64,000 nucleotides of DNA from Algicola sagamiensis DSM 14643 (lineage in GTDB: Bacteria; Pseudomonadota; Gammaproteobacteria; Enterobacterales; Alteromonadaceae): positions 62,001 to 126,000 of the forward strand of contig NZ_KB894499.1 of NCBI RefSeq assembly GCF_000374485.1, given 5' to 3'. This document shows, piece by piece, positions 38,947 through 47,622 of this stretch (within the stretch, counting starts at the first letter, position 1; each line of letters starts with the position of its first letter). The notes beneath the pieces were generated by a model. The model made no database searches and was not told where the DNA came from. It saw only the letters and a program-made list of their open reading frames with translations. The translations under genes were made by a program, and so were the position numbers.

Positions 38947-39906
38947 ATGCGATTGATATTGGCACCGATGGAAGGTGTTGTTGACACGCTGATGCGTGAC
39001 ACACTCACCCGTTCTGGCGCATTTGATCTATGTGTAACCGAATTTATTCGTATCGTTGATCAGCGCTTACCCCAGAAAGTATTCCACCGTTACTGTCCCG
39101 AATTAAATAACAACGGCATGACACCTTCTGGTACTCCTGTTCGCATTCAGCTTCTTGGCCAATGCCCCCATTGGCTAGCAGAAAATGCGATCGTTGCACA
39201 ATCTCTTGGCTCCCATGGCATCGACCTCAACTTCGGTTGTCCGGCAAAAACCGTGAACAAGAATAGAGGTGGTGCTGTTCTCTTGCAGGAACCTGAGAAG
39301 ATTTACAATATCGTCAAGAATGTTAGAAGGTCGTTACCAGAAGAAGTTCCACTCAGTGCGAAAATTCGCCTGGGATATGATGACAAGTCGCTAGCATTTG
39401 AAAATGCAGATGCTGTATATCAAGGTGGTGCAGATGAATTAACAATCCATGCCAGAACAAAAAAAGAAGGTTATCGCCCCCCGGCACATTGGGACTGGAT
39501 AGCAAAAATCAAACAAAGAACACCGATTTCCATCATCGCGAATGGCGAAGTATGGACACCTGATGATTACCAAAACTGTAGGGAACAGAGTCAATGTAAT
39601 GATGTTATGTTAGGAAGAGGTGCCCTCGCAAACCCAGGGCTAGCCGATGAAATACGAAGGTTGAATCAAGGTAGCATGCAATACACAATGCCATGGACAA
39701 AGGTACTCGAGCTGCTAATCGATTCTGCTGAAAAGCTCAATCGCGATCATCAGGCACGGTATTTTTCAGCAAGAACAAAGCAATGGCTGGGTTATTTGCG
39801 TCTACAGTACCCCGAAGCACAAACAACATTTGAGAAAATTAAGCGGTTACATTTAACGCAAGAAGTTGTCGATATATTGCGACAAGGACATACCTCGTGT
39901 TCATGA
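38947..39906 (+). CDS. dusC: tRNA-dihydrouridine(16) synthase
   Basis: A 319-residue FMN enzyme reducing U16 of tRNA. TIM-barrel motifs: LAPMEGVVDTLMRD at the N-terminus, the catalytic Cys in LNFGCPAKTVNKNRGGAVLL, PLSAKIRLGYDD, LTIHARTKKEGYRPPAHWD and ANGEVWTPDDY, MLGRGALANPGLADEI. The PMEGV start (rather than PMAGVT) and length are typical of DusC, not DusA or DusB. It is divergent from hvfA. Confidence 0.93.
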   Translation: MRLILAPMEGVVDTLMRDTLTRSGAFDLCVTEFIRIVDQRLPQKVFHRYCPELNNNGMTPSGTPVRIQLLGQCPHWLAENAIVAQSLGSHGIDLNFGCPAKTVNKNRGGAVLLQEPEKIYNIVKNVRRSLPEEVPLSAKIRLGYDDKSLAFENADAVYQGGADELTIHARTKKEGYRPPAHWDWIAKIKQRTPISIIANGEVWTPDDYQNCREQSQCNDVMLGRGALANPGLADEIRRLNQGSMQYTMPWTKVLELLIDSAEKLNRDHQARYFSARTKQWLGYLRLQYPEAQTTFEKIKRLHLTQEVVDILRQGHTSCS

Positions 39907-39958
39907 GTTTCTCATTCACCTGAAAAAGTACAAGTCATAATGTGCAAGTAGAATAATG

Positions 39959-39980
39959 CAAGCCCACCATCAAGGGCTTG
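39959..39980. repeat. Short inverted repeat between dusC and the DUF885 gene
   Basis: CAAGCCC (39959-39965), eight-base loop, GGGCTTG (39974-39980), between two convergent genes. No T-run follows, so terminator function is only possible. Confidence 0.5.
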
Positions 39981-39987
39981 CCTCAAA

Positions 39988-41781
39988 TTAAATTCTCTTT
40001 TGTGCTATCCAGCGGTCGATTTTCGCTTCAAGAATATCAAGTGGCATTGCACCATCGATTAATATCTGCTCATGAAATTCCTTCAAAACAAATTGTTTTC
40101 CAAGTGTTTTTTTAGCTTTTTTCCTTAAATCAAGGATCTTTAACTGACCAATTTTATAGGATAAAGCTTGTCCAGGTATGGCCATATAACGTTCAACTTC
40201 TGCGATGACATCTGGTTTACTCATTGCTGAGTTCGAAAGCATGTAGTGTATTGCTTGCTCTCTTGTCCAGCCTTTCGCATGGATCCCCGTATCGACGACT
40301 AATCGCATCGCACGAAGAAGCTCATCTGAGAGCTTTCCAAAATATTGGAGCGGATCGTCGAATAGCCCCATTTCAACACCAAGATGCTCTGAGTAGAGTG
40401 CCCACCCTTCTTCAAATGCAGTATACGAGCCAAAACGACGGAATGTTGGCAAGCCTGTTTGTTCTTGACTTAATGACACCTGAAAATGGTGTCCAGGCTC
40501 TGCTTCATGAAGTGATAAAGTGACAACTCCCCACTTCGGCTGGGCCTTCAGATCACGAGTATTGAGATAAAAAATGCCATTTCGAGAGCCATCCGGTGAT
40601 CCAGCAACATAAGATGCAGCTGCCGCTGATGCTGCGCGATAATCTTCTACTGCTCGTATTTCATATTGTGATTTAGGAATACTGACAAAGTATTCAGGTA
40701 GCTTTTGTGCAATTTGCTTACCAGTGGTTCGGTATGCAGAAAGAAGGCTTTCGTTATCTGGAAAGAAAAAGTCAGGATCTGTTGTCATTTTCGATAAAAA
40801 GCTTCGAAAATCACCTGATATATTTAAGTTAATCTGAACTTCTCGCATCTGAGTATGGATCCGAGTAACCTCATTTAAACCAAGCTGATGGATCTCAGAA
40901 ACAGGTGTCGTCGTTGTCGTATGTTCATTGGAAAGAAACTGATACCATTCTTTTCCATTTGGAATATCCCATAAACCGCTCGTTCCACGTGCTTTTATGA
41001 GATAGGTTTGTCTTAGGTAATCAGCTAACTTTTGATAAGTAGGAAACACATAAGTATGCAATGCCTGGGTGTATTCCTTCATGGTTGTTTGTTTATCCTC
41101 TTCGGACCAGTGCATTGGAATTCTATTTAAAGGTCCATAAAAAGGGCTCTGGTGGATTTCCTTCACTAATTGCGCATCAAATTGATGGATCATACGTTGC
41201 ACAAGCACTTTCGGTAGAACAACATGGCTTTGAGTCCCTTCTTCCATACGAGCAATTGCAGAGTTACTCCATTGGCGGAATCCCTTCATTTTTTTAATAA
41301 AGTTCTGATAATCCTCAGGTGTTTGAAATGGCTGTGCTGCTTCACCAGAGCCATATCGTGCAAATTCCACTGGGATACTATAAAACTGATCCATCGGCAA
41401 GAAACGGCTCGGATAACGTTCTTCAATGATTAAATATTCAAGTTCTCGTTTTAAGATATCAAAAGTCAGTTTCTGTTGCTCTGAAAGCAAATGACGATCA
41501 ATTGTTTTCAATTGATCAAGAAATTTGTGGTTCAACTCATGTTTCTTTTTTAAAAACTCATCTGTATTTGTATCAACTAAAATTGCATTGTACTGATAGA
41601 AGCCATACTCCGGTGCATTAAACGGATCAAGTGCAAGTGATGCTTCAAAGTAATCTTCTGCTAGCTGATCAATAGTTTCGTTTTGCTCTGTGTTGGGGTT
41701 TGATGGGGAACACCCCGTAAATTGAAGCGCAAAAAATATAAAAAATAGTGCGCAAAGCATGAAATTTTTTCGTTGTGACAT
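39988..41781 (-). CDS. DUF885 family lipoprotein, putative metallopeptidase
   Basis: 597 residues. Lipoprotein signal with lipobox FTGC (acylated Cys24). The remainder is a full-length DUF885 protein; the zinc-peptidase-like motif LHEAEPGHHFQ (HExxxGHH type), preceded by GVVTLSLHEA and followed by EGWALYSEHLGVEMGLF, is the family hallmark. DUF885 proteins are related to thermolysin-like/M32-like peptidases and some have peptidase activity, but substrates are unknown. It is monocistronic, divergent from the degenerate GGDEF gene. Confidence 0.88.
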   Translation of the reverse strand: MSQRKNFMLCALFFIFFALQFTGCSPSNPNTEQNETIDQLAEDYFEASLALDPFNAPEYGFYQYNAILVDTNTDEFLKKKHELNHKFLDQLKTIDRHLLSEQQKLTFDILKRELEYLIIEERYPSRFLPMDQFYSIPVEFARYGSGEAAQPFQTPEDYQNFIKKMKGFRQWSNSAIARMEEGTQSHVVLPKVLVQRMIHQFDAQLVKEIHQSPFYGPLNRIPMHWSEEDKQTTMKEYTQALHTYVFPTYQKLADYLRQTYLIKARGTSGLWDIPNGKEWYQFLSNEHTTTTTPVSEIHQLGLNEVTRIHTQMREVQINLNISGDFRSFLSKMTTDPDFFFPDNESLLSAYRTTGKQIAQKLPEYFVSIPKSQYEIRAVEDYRAASAAAASYVAGSPDGSRNGIFYLNTRDLKAQPKWGVVTLSLHEAEPGHHFQVSLSQEQTGLPTFRRFGSYTAFEEGWALYSEHLGVEMGLFDDPLQYFGKLSDELLRAMRLVVDTGIHAKGWTREQAIHYMLSNSAMSKPDVIAEVERYMAIPGQALSYKIGQLKILDLRKKAKKTLGKQFVLKEFHEQILIDGAMPLDILEAKIDRWIAQKRI

Positions 41782-41832
41782 CGCTGAGTGCCTATAATTG
41801 GATCAGATCATAATAATTCGGAGTCTTGGCTT

Positions 41833-42339
41833 ATGGTCCCATCCTTTCGTAACTTTTCTTTTCGAGACACTGTGACAGGGTTGTACACACAAGCCTACTT
41901 CATGGAAGTTATGCAAAGGGAATGGCACCGTATGCTCAGAGAACACGAACATCTTTCTCTAGCGCAGATTCTACCACATGTTGAGTCAAATCCAACAATG
42001 GCGGATAAGCAGCTCAATTTGTTTGCTCATGAGTTGGAGTCCTCGCTATTACGTGCAACGGATATCGCATGTTGCCTGGACAACCGCACATTTGCCGTTG
42101 GGCTATTTAACCTAAATATGGAAGGAACAACAATTGTGTTAGAAAGGATGCTAGAAAACTTAAATCACCATATTGATCCGCAGATGAAGAGCAATCAAAT
42201 TTCGATTGGTGCTATCTATGTTGTTCCTGATAAAACACTATCGCTGGAACAAGCTTTTCATCAAATGGAAGATGTCGCTCATCAAGCAGAAAAGGATGGG
42301 AAAAGCTGTTTTCGATTGAAGGAAGTTCTGACATCATGA
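41833..42339 (+). CDS. Degenerate GGDEF-domain protein
   Basis: 168 residues from ATG 41833 (CGGAGT ribosome site). It keeps the GGDEF-domain opening RDTVTGLYTQAYFMEVMQREW (seen in diguanylate cyclases as DxLTGLxNRxYF), quoted in part as DTVTGLYTQAYF. At the active-site position, however, it reads CLDNRTFAVGLF instead of RxGGDEFxxLL, so it cannot make cyclic di-GMP. A GTG 15 codons upstream is rejected: a -10 hexamer TATAAT (41793-41798) lies inside that extension. It may be a nucleotide-binding or protein-interaction relic. Single gene, terminator after it. Confidence 0.7.
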   Translation: MVPSFRNFSFRDTVTGLYTQAYFMEVMQREWHRMLREHEHLSLAQILPHVESNPTMADKQLNLFAHELESSLLRATDIACCLDNRTFAVGLFNLNMEGTTIVLERMLENLNHHIDPQMKSNQISIGAIYVVPDKTLSLEQAFHQMEDVAHQAEKDGKSCFRLKEVLTS

Positions 42340-42354
42340 TAAGCAACTATCAGT

Positions 42355-42384
42355 GATAAAAAAGGAGTCCGTAGACTCCTTTAA
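42355..42384. terminator. Terminator between the GGDEF-like gene and the TonB2 operon
   Basis: AAAGGAGTC (42361-42369), CGTA, GACTCCTTT (42374-42382), with an A-run on the left that becomes a T-run for leftward transcripts. It ends the six-gene TonB2 operon and probably also the GGDEF-like transcript. Confidence 0.8.
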
Positions 42385-42409
42385 GATTACCAAACAAAAC
42401 CGTTCGGTC

Positions 42410-43675
42410 CTACGAAAGCTTGATCTTACGATTTGAAGCTTTTTCTTCGATGTATTTCTTCCAACCTTTTGCCGTCCGGCGGGTTGACTTACCTTCCATC
42501 GCCATCTTCACGTATTTATAAGCTTCCTTGAATTTACCTTGGTAAAAGTATGCTTCTGTGATACGCATATAGATCTGATGCTTATCTTTAAAGCCAGATT
42601 TTAATGCTTTTTGATAGACTTTGATGGATTCATCATATCGCTCACGCTCAGCAAGAAGGCTTGCCTGCTTACGGTATAATTTTGCATCACTATCCTTATC
42701 TGCAGCCATTCCAAAGTAATAGATCGCTTTATCCAGATTTTTCGCAAGATGGTATGCATTTGCTACGCTCTTTAAAGTTGATTTATCGGACTTCAATAAA
42801 CCAGATTTCATATACTTCTCTTGAAGTTGCGCAGACTTAACTGGGATACCACTGCTACCATAAAGGGAAGCAAGCGCGCTGATTTCATTACTTTTCTCAA
42901 GAAAGCCCTGTTTGTAAGCCAAGTCAAGGATCTCAAGTGCTTTCGTGTAGTTTTCAACCAGCATATGCAACATACCTAGCTGAACCCACCAACGCTTTTC
43001 GTTTGGAAAATTCTCTACAAGCGTTTCTACAACCTTGATCGCCTGTGGATATTTCTTCGACTCATAAAAAGCCCCCATTTTTAAAATATATGGGTTTTGG
43101 TTTGGCTTTTTATAGAGTGAAATGGCTTTATCCGCAGGGGCGATGACCTTCGCATATTGCTTTTTCTCAAAATAAGAGTTCGCAATAGCGACATAAACCG
43201 TCGCATCCTCTTTTCCAGTAAAGTCCATCCAAGCCTGATACCCCGCAATCGCTTTATCATATTGCTTTTCTTGATAATATAACTGAGCAATCAACTGCAT
43301 CGCTTGTGCGTGGTCATTAAAAGAAAGTATATCTGGCTTAATCGCCTTATCTAAGTAGTTAATCGCTACTTTCGTCTTTCCTTCAACCCCAGCATAGATA
43401 TTACCAATAAAGCGGGACAAGTAAGCTTTATCAAATTCTTTCTTGGCTTTAATACCCTCAAGAATAACCAAGGCTTCATTGAGCTGATCATTGCTGTACA
43501 ACTCAAATGCTTTCTGGACTTTTTTACCAACAGATTGACCAAGTGCCTGAGATTTTTTCTTTTTCCGTGCTTCAATCTTTTTTGGATCAGGCGCAGCCGT
43601 TGCTTCATAAGAAACAACAACTGACATCAATCCGAAAGATAGAAGAAGTGCGGCAAATAAATTATTTGTTTTCAT
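42410..43675 (-). CDS. TPR-repeat protein of the TonB2 operon
   Basis: 421 residues: a signal peptide (about residues 1-27), a Lys-rich segment, then about eight tetratricopeptide-type helical repeats (for example YYQEKQYDKAIAGYQAWM, KYPQAIKVVETLVENFP, ERYDESIKVYQKAL, YFYQGKFKEAYKYVKMAM). It is the last gene of the DUF3450-ttpC-exbB2-exbD2-tonB2-tpr operon, four bases after tonB2, as in Vibrio and Shewanella TonB2 clusters, where a periplasmic TPR protein accompanies the transducer. Probably a scaffold in the periplasm. Confidence 0.85.
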   Translation of the reverse strand: MKTNNLFAALLLSFGLMSVVVSYEATAAPDPKKIEARKKKKSQALGQSVGKKVQKAFELYSNDQLNEALVILEGIKAKKEFDKAYLSRFIGNIYAGVEGKTKVAINYLDKAIKPDILSFNDHAQAMQLIAQLYYQEKQYDKAIAGYQAWMDFTGKEDATVYVAIANSYFEKKQYAKVIAPADKAISLYKKPNQNPYILKMGAFYESKKYPQAIKVVETLVENFPNEKRWWVQLGMLHMLVENYTKALEILDLAYKQGFLEKSNEISALASLYGSSGIPVKSAQLQEKYMKSGLLKSDKSTLKSVANAYHLAKNLDKAIYYFGMAADKDSDAKLYRKQASLLAERERYDESIKVYQKALKSGFKDKHQIYMRITEAYFYQGKFKEAYKYVKMAMEGKSTRRTAKGWKKYIEEKASNRKIKLS

Positions 43676-43679
43676 TTAA

Positions 43680-44306
43680 TTACCCCTTCTTTTTATCTTT
43701 GTTTAAGCTGAAGTCCAGCTGAACTTTCATTCCAGGCTGTTTCTGTGGCTTACCTTCAACAACCTTCGGCTTATATTTCCATTTGCGCAGTGCACGGATC
43801 GCCTCTCGATTAAACAAGCGTTTTGGTTGTGCTTCAATGACTTTCACATCCTCAACACCGCCAACCTCATTAATGGTAAATGAAAGTTTTACCCAACCTT
43901 CTTTACCTTCACGAGCTGCTTTTACCGGGAAGCGAGGCTCAATCCGAACAATCGGTGTTGCGTCACCATCTTGGTTCATTGCACCACCTACACCTGACAT
44001 TCCGCCGGCATTACCCCCAACATTAATGGAAGGCATACGGATACCTAGCCCTGTAGGATTAGGGTCTGAGGTCTCCGGCTCCGGAGGCGGCGCTTTTGGT
44101 GGCGTCTTTGGTGGCGGCGGTGGCGGAGGCGGTGTCTTAATCGCCTTTGCTTTAGACTCTGGTGGCTTACCCGCAATTTCAATCTCTATTGTTTCTACTT
44201 CACCAACTTTACGCTGCCCATCGTTCTCGATGAGCTTCGCCATAAAAACAAATAGAGTGAATGTAACCGCGATACCAACCAGTGCAGATAGTAGAAATCG
44301 TCCCAT
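43680..44306 (-). CDS. tonB2: TonB2-type energy transducer
   Basis: 208 residues: an N-terminal membrane anchor (about residues 5-25, LLSALVGIAVTFTLFVFM), a proline-rich spacer (PPPPPPPPKTPPKAPPPEP, about 61-79) and a TonB C-terminal domain (RIEPRFPVKAAREGKEGWVK, then VEDVKVIEAQPKRLFN and ALRKWKYKP). It carries proton-motive energy from ExbBD to outer-membrane receptors. Single-base gap from exbD2. The short Pro spacer is a TonB2 feature. No receptor gene is adjacent. Confidence 0.9.
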   Translation of the reverse strand: MGRFLLSALVGIAVTFTLFVFMAKLIENDGQRKVGEVETIEIEIAGKPPESKAKAIKTPPPPPPPPKTPPKAPPPEPETSDPNPTGLGIRMPSINVGGNAGGMSGVGGAMNQDGDATPIVRIEPRFPVKAAREGKEGWVKLSFTINEVGGVEDVKVIEAQPKRLFNREAIRALRKWKYKPKVVEGKPQKQPGMKVQLDFSLNKDKKKG

Positions 44307-44307
44307 A

Positions 44308-44706
44308 CTACTTCTCCGTAGAAATTGAGATCTTTTCGATACCTGCAGCTTTCACCTGATCCATTACCTTGACGACTCGACCATGAATGGCTTCTTTGTC
44401 TGCCTGAAGGACAACTGTGTCAGTCGGCTGCTCTGCAAGCATACGCTCAATATTTGCTGCGACGCGTTCAATATCAACCTCGCGCTTATCCATCCAAATA
44501 TCACCATTTTTACGAATCGCAATGAAAATACTCGTTGCTTTTTTCGGCTTGCTTTGGCTGGCTTTAGGTTTACTTACATCGATACCCGCCTCTTTCACAA
44601 AAGAGGTCGTCACGATAAAGAAGATCAACATGATAAATACGATGTCCAGCATCGGCGTCATATCAATGCCAGCATCTTCCTCTTCACGAAAACGTTTACG
44701 TGCCAT
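44308..44706 (-). CDS. exbD2: ExbD2-type proton-channel protein
   Basis: 132 residues with a short cytoplasmic N-terminus, one membrane helix carrying the conserved Asp (IDMTPMLDIVFIMLIFFIVTT, quoted as MTPMLDIVFIMLIFFIVT) and a periplasmic domain (VAANIERMLAEQPTDTVVLQ, in part TDTVVLQADKEAIHG). It works with ExbB2 as the proton channel energising TonB2. Asp25 is the proton-relay residue by family analogy. Confidence 0.92.
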   Translation of the reverse strand: MARKRFREEEDAGIDMTPMLDIVFIMLIFFIVTTSFVKEAGIDVSKPKASQSKPKKATSIFIAIRKNGDIWMDKREVDIERVAANIERMLAEQPTDTVVLQADKEAIHGRVVKVMDQVKAAGIEKISISTEK

Positions 44707-44721
44707 AATTCTTTCTCTCTT

Positions 44722-45249
44722 TTAGTGATGCGGGAGGCTATCTCTCAAGCTCTCTCTCGCGACTTTCACTTTGGCTTCCAGGCGTGAATTAAAGAACAGC
44801 CCGGATAATGCTGCGACCATACCCGCCATGGTTGGAATCGTTGCCATGGAGATACCTGATGCCATCATTCTTGGGTTACCTGTCCCGTAGAAGGCCATGA
44901 TTTCGAATACAGCAATCATGCCGGTGACAGTACCAAAAAGTCCAATCAGTGGACACATTGCAATGAGTGTCCGGATCAGCAGCATTCTTTCGTTTAATTT
45001 TTCAGAGGCTTCGGAGATCCATGCATCACGGATTCTATGCGCACTCCACGAGGTTGTGTCTGTTCGAGCATCCCAACGGGCGATAATATCTTTCTTCATC
45101 TTGGGGTAGACCCCAGTCAGAAACCAATAACGCTCGATCATCAACATCCACATAATGAAGATGGCAGCGGCAACTAAATAAAGTACGTTACCGCCTTGTG
45201 CGATGAAATCCCTGACAGAATCCCAAAGCTCTATCAGGTGAAGCGTCAT
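44722..45249 (-). CDS. exbB2: ExbB2-type MotA/TolQ/ExbB proton-channel protein
   Basis: 175 residues with three membrane helices (about residues 17-37, 92-115, 130-152). Family motifs include LIRTLIAMCPLIGLFGTVTGM and MASGISMATIPTMAGMVAA (in part). It forms the stator channel with ExbD2. Its ATG overlaps the ttpC stop (TGATG), so the two ExbB-like proteins are translationally coupled, the arrangement of Vibrio TonB2 systems. Confidence 0.92.
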   Translation of the reverse strand: MTLHLIELWDSVRDFIAQGGNVLYLVAAAIFIMWMLMIERYWFLTGVYPKMKKDIIARWDARTDTTSWSAHRIRDAWISEASEKLNERMLLIRTLIAMCPLIGLFGTVTGMIAVFEIMAFYGTGNPRMMASGISMATIPTMAGMVAALSGLFFNSRLEAKVKVARESLRDSLPHH

Positions 45250-46604
45250 CAGTGTTTCTCCTTCTCCGCATGCGCAGCAATAATACCTACGCTTTGCTCA
45301 TCAAGTACGTGGACAATCGATTTGCTGCGAGATGAAACAATACTATGTACGAAAATCAAAGGAAGCGCAGCAATCAGGCCTAGTGCTGTTGTGACAAGTG
45401 CAAGAGAGATGTTACCTGCCATCACTTTTGGATCACCAGTACCAAATAGCGTAATCTGCTGGAAAGTACCAATCATACCGGTAACTGTACCTAATAGACC
45501 TAGAAGCGGAGCAATTGATGCAAGAATCTTAATCAGGCCAATACCGCGTTCAATTCTTGGTGTTTCACGAAGAATTGCTTCGTCTAGTTTCAGTTCAAGA
45601 TTCTCAACGTCTGTCTCTTTGTTTTCTTGGTAAACTTTTAAGACACGGCCAAGTGGGTTTTCCCCAAGCTTTGAAGTATCTTTTAATTGCTTACGAATCG
45701 CAGCACCCATACCACCAAGAACAATCAAACGCTCAAGTGCAATCAATAAACCAATAATCAGGACACCAGTAATGATATAACCAACTGTTCCTCCTGCTTG
45801 ATAGTGTTGCTCTAGCGTCTTTTCTCTTGTTTTCAGACGAAGTAAACCACCTTTTGTCGGGTCAACAAACAATGGGACCATTTGACCTGGTTGCGCGTTT
45901 TGAATATTGCTGATTGTGTTACTGAAACGACCTTCAGCTGGACGGCCAAGAGGCTCGATCACACCAGTATTTGGGTTATACATCAGATAGCGACCATCGC
46001 CAAGTAAGTTGAATGAACCTACACGCGTGATGCTCTTTTGGTTTGTTTTACCGTCAAGTTCTGTGACTTTTGCATCAAACTTGGAAACTTTACCAGATTC
46101 TGTCATTTCTGTTTGAAGCGCAATCCACAGCTCTTCCAAATCTTTTGTTGTTGGAAGTGCTTTCGACTCAGATAACTTCTTTAACAGCTCAGTACGGCCT
46201 TTATGCTCAGCAGAAATTAATGATGCAGTGATGGAGCCAATTGCATCGTTTGATGCACGACGAACAACACCAACCATCTCGCCTAGCGTACCTTGCTTGT
46301 CTGCAAGCTCTTTTTGTTTTGCTGCTATCAAGTCGACATTGCTTGCGAATTGATCCTGTAAACGCTTTTGTCTTGCTTGCTCTTCTTTCAGTTCAGCTTT
46401 CGCTTTGTTGAGCAATGCCTGTTTGTCTGCTTGCTCAGACTTAAACTCAGCTTCACGTTTTTTATTAATTTTTGCTTCAGAAATTCGATCCTGCTTTACC
46501 TGCTTAAGCAAGTCATCCAGTGATTCTGCAGCATATGCATTCGTCGCACCTACCGTCATTGCCAGCGATGATGCAATTAAAATGTTTTTAAATACCTTTT
46601 TCAT
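45249..46604 (-). CDS. ttpC: TtpC-type large MotA/TolQ/ExbB protein
   Basis: 451 residues: a signal peptide (1-25, ending NAYA), a periplasmic coiled coil (about residues 26-110, Lys/Glu/Gln-rich), a globular periplasmic part to about 260, and a C-terminal ExbB-like membrane domain (about 265-440; LIKILASIAPLLGLLGTVTGM, then LALVTTALGLIAALPLIF). This is the Vibrio/Shewanella TtpC architecture, an additional ExbB-like component required for TonB2 function. Upstream DUF3450 follows the expected order. Confidence 0.9.
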   Translation of the reverse strand: MKKVFKNILIASSLAMTVGATNAYAAESLDDLLKQVKQDRISEAKINKKREAEFKSEQADKQALLNKAKAELKEEQARQKRLQDQFASNVDLIAAKQKELADKQGTLGEMVGVVRRASNDAIGSITASLISAEHKGRTELLKKLSESKALPTTKDLEELWIALQTEMTESGKVSKFDAKVTELDGKTNQKSITRVGSFNLLGDGRYLMYNPNTGVIEPLGRPAEGRFSNTISNIQNAQPGQMVPLFVDPTKGGLLRLKTREKTLEQHYQAGGTVGYIITGVLIIGLLIALERLIVLGGMGAAIRKQLKDTSKLGENPLGRVLKVYQENKETDVENLELKLDEAILRETPRIERGIGLIKILASIAPLLGLLGTVTGMIGTFQQITLFGTGDPKVMAGNISLALVTTALGLIAALPLIFVHSIVSSRSKSIVHVLDEQSVGIIAAHAEKEKH

Positions 46605-46610
46605 TTTGCA

Positions 46611-47375
46611 TTACTCCGCAGCAAAGATTGGAAGTTTAATCAGGTTTGGTGTCGCCGCTTTCTGAGCGATATCAATCGTTTCTGAAACAGAACGTAGATA
46701 CTCGTCACCTAATTGATTCCATTTGCGCTCTTTATTATTCCAAACCCAAGCGCGTTTCTTATCTTTTGACTGTGCCAATAATGCAATCCGGCCAACATGA
46801 ACAAAGTCAACCTGAATCATTGTGCCATCGACATCAAGCTCGCTTTCATATGCACGTACAGCGCTGCCGTAATCTTTTTCGATTTGATAGGCTTCCAGAA
46901 CCAGGCGATATTTTTCTGATGTTGCAACATCAGCACGGCCCATGGTTGTGCGAAGCTTTTCGACCCGAGCTTTACGCTCTGATGCAAGCATTGGAATATC
47001 AGCATTGATGAACGCTTCCAACGTATCGATCATTCGATACATTAACGGAACAACGTTTTTCTTGGTTTCATCAACTTGATCGATTTGCTTTTGAAGGGAG
47101 GCAAGTTCGTCGTTTTGCCCTTTTACCATTGTTGCGACGTGATCATTGTAGACTTTGAGGTTTTCAGTTTCGTCAACAACTTGGCGATATTCGAAGAGTA
47201 ACTCTTGAGTTTGCTCATAAATGCCGTCAATTTTATTTTGAGACTTTTGAGCTGCTTTATGAATGTCGCGTTCTGCTTTATGCAACGCATCCAGTTTGTC
47301 CGCTGCTTGCAATGGCCCTGCAACAGCTAGCGCACTCACCAGCGCCGTAGACAGAAGACTTTTCTTAATAGACAT
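46611..47375 (-). CDS. DUF3450 periplasmic coiled-coil protein
   Basis: 254 residues. Start taken at 47375 (MSIKKSLLSTALVSALAVAG, signal peptide ending LQA) with GGGAA ahead; an open frame of 12 codons upstream lacks support. The mature protein begins with a long helix (residues 25-110, Lys/Gln/Asp-rich), then a globular part with YGSAVRAYESELDVDGTMIQ (in part). DUF3450 proteins head TonB2/TtpC operons and are thought to be periplasmic partners of TtpC. First gene of the operon, transcribed leftwards. Confidence 0.88.
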   Translation of the reverse strand: MSIKKSLLSTALVSALAVAGPLQAADKLDALHKAERDIHKAAQKSQNKIDGIYEQTQELLFEYRQVVDETENLKVYNDHVATMVKGQNDELASLQKQIDQVDETKKNVVPLMYRMIDTLEAFINADIPMLASERKARVEKLRTTMGRADVATSEKYRLVLEAYQIEKDYGSAVRAYESELDVDGTMIQVDFVHVGRIALLAQSKDKKRAWVWNNKERKWNQLGDEYLRSVSETIDIAQKAATPNLIKLPIFAAE

Positions 47376-47622
47376 AGTTCCCAACCAAATTTTTCTTGAC
47401 GTTATACGCACTGTATCAAACGTTTTTATATTACCCTTTTAGTCTCTTTTGAAGTGACTAATCTCTCAATACTCCCAAAATACATCTGCGCTGTCAACAC
47501 GGCACAAGCATGCCATATAGCGCATAATTATTAACTCAACTCGAAATTAAAGTGAGAATTGGACAAAATTAGCGCTATAAAATACGAAAAAACAATCAGC
47601 TTAGGTGATTTCAGATCAAACT

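Noticed and set aside
47412-47622. Fur box upstream of the TonB2 operon
   Set aside because: Looked for because of the iron link; only a weak TGAGAATT-like half site was seen, not enough to claim iron control.
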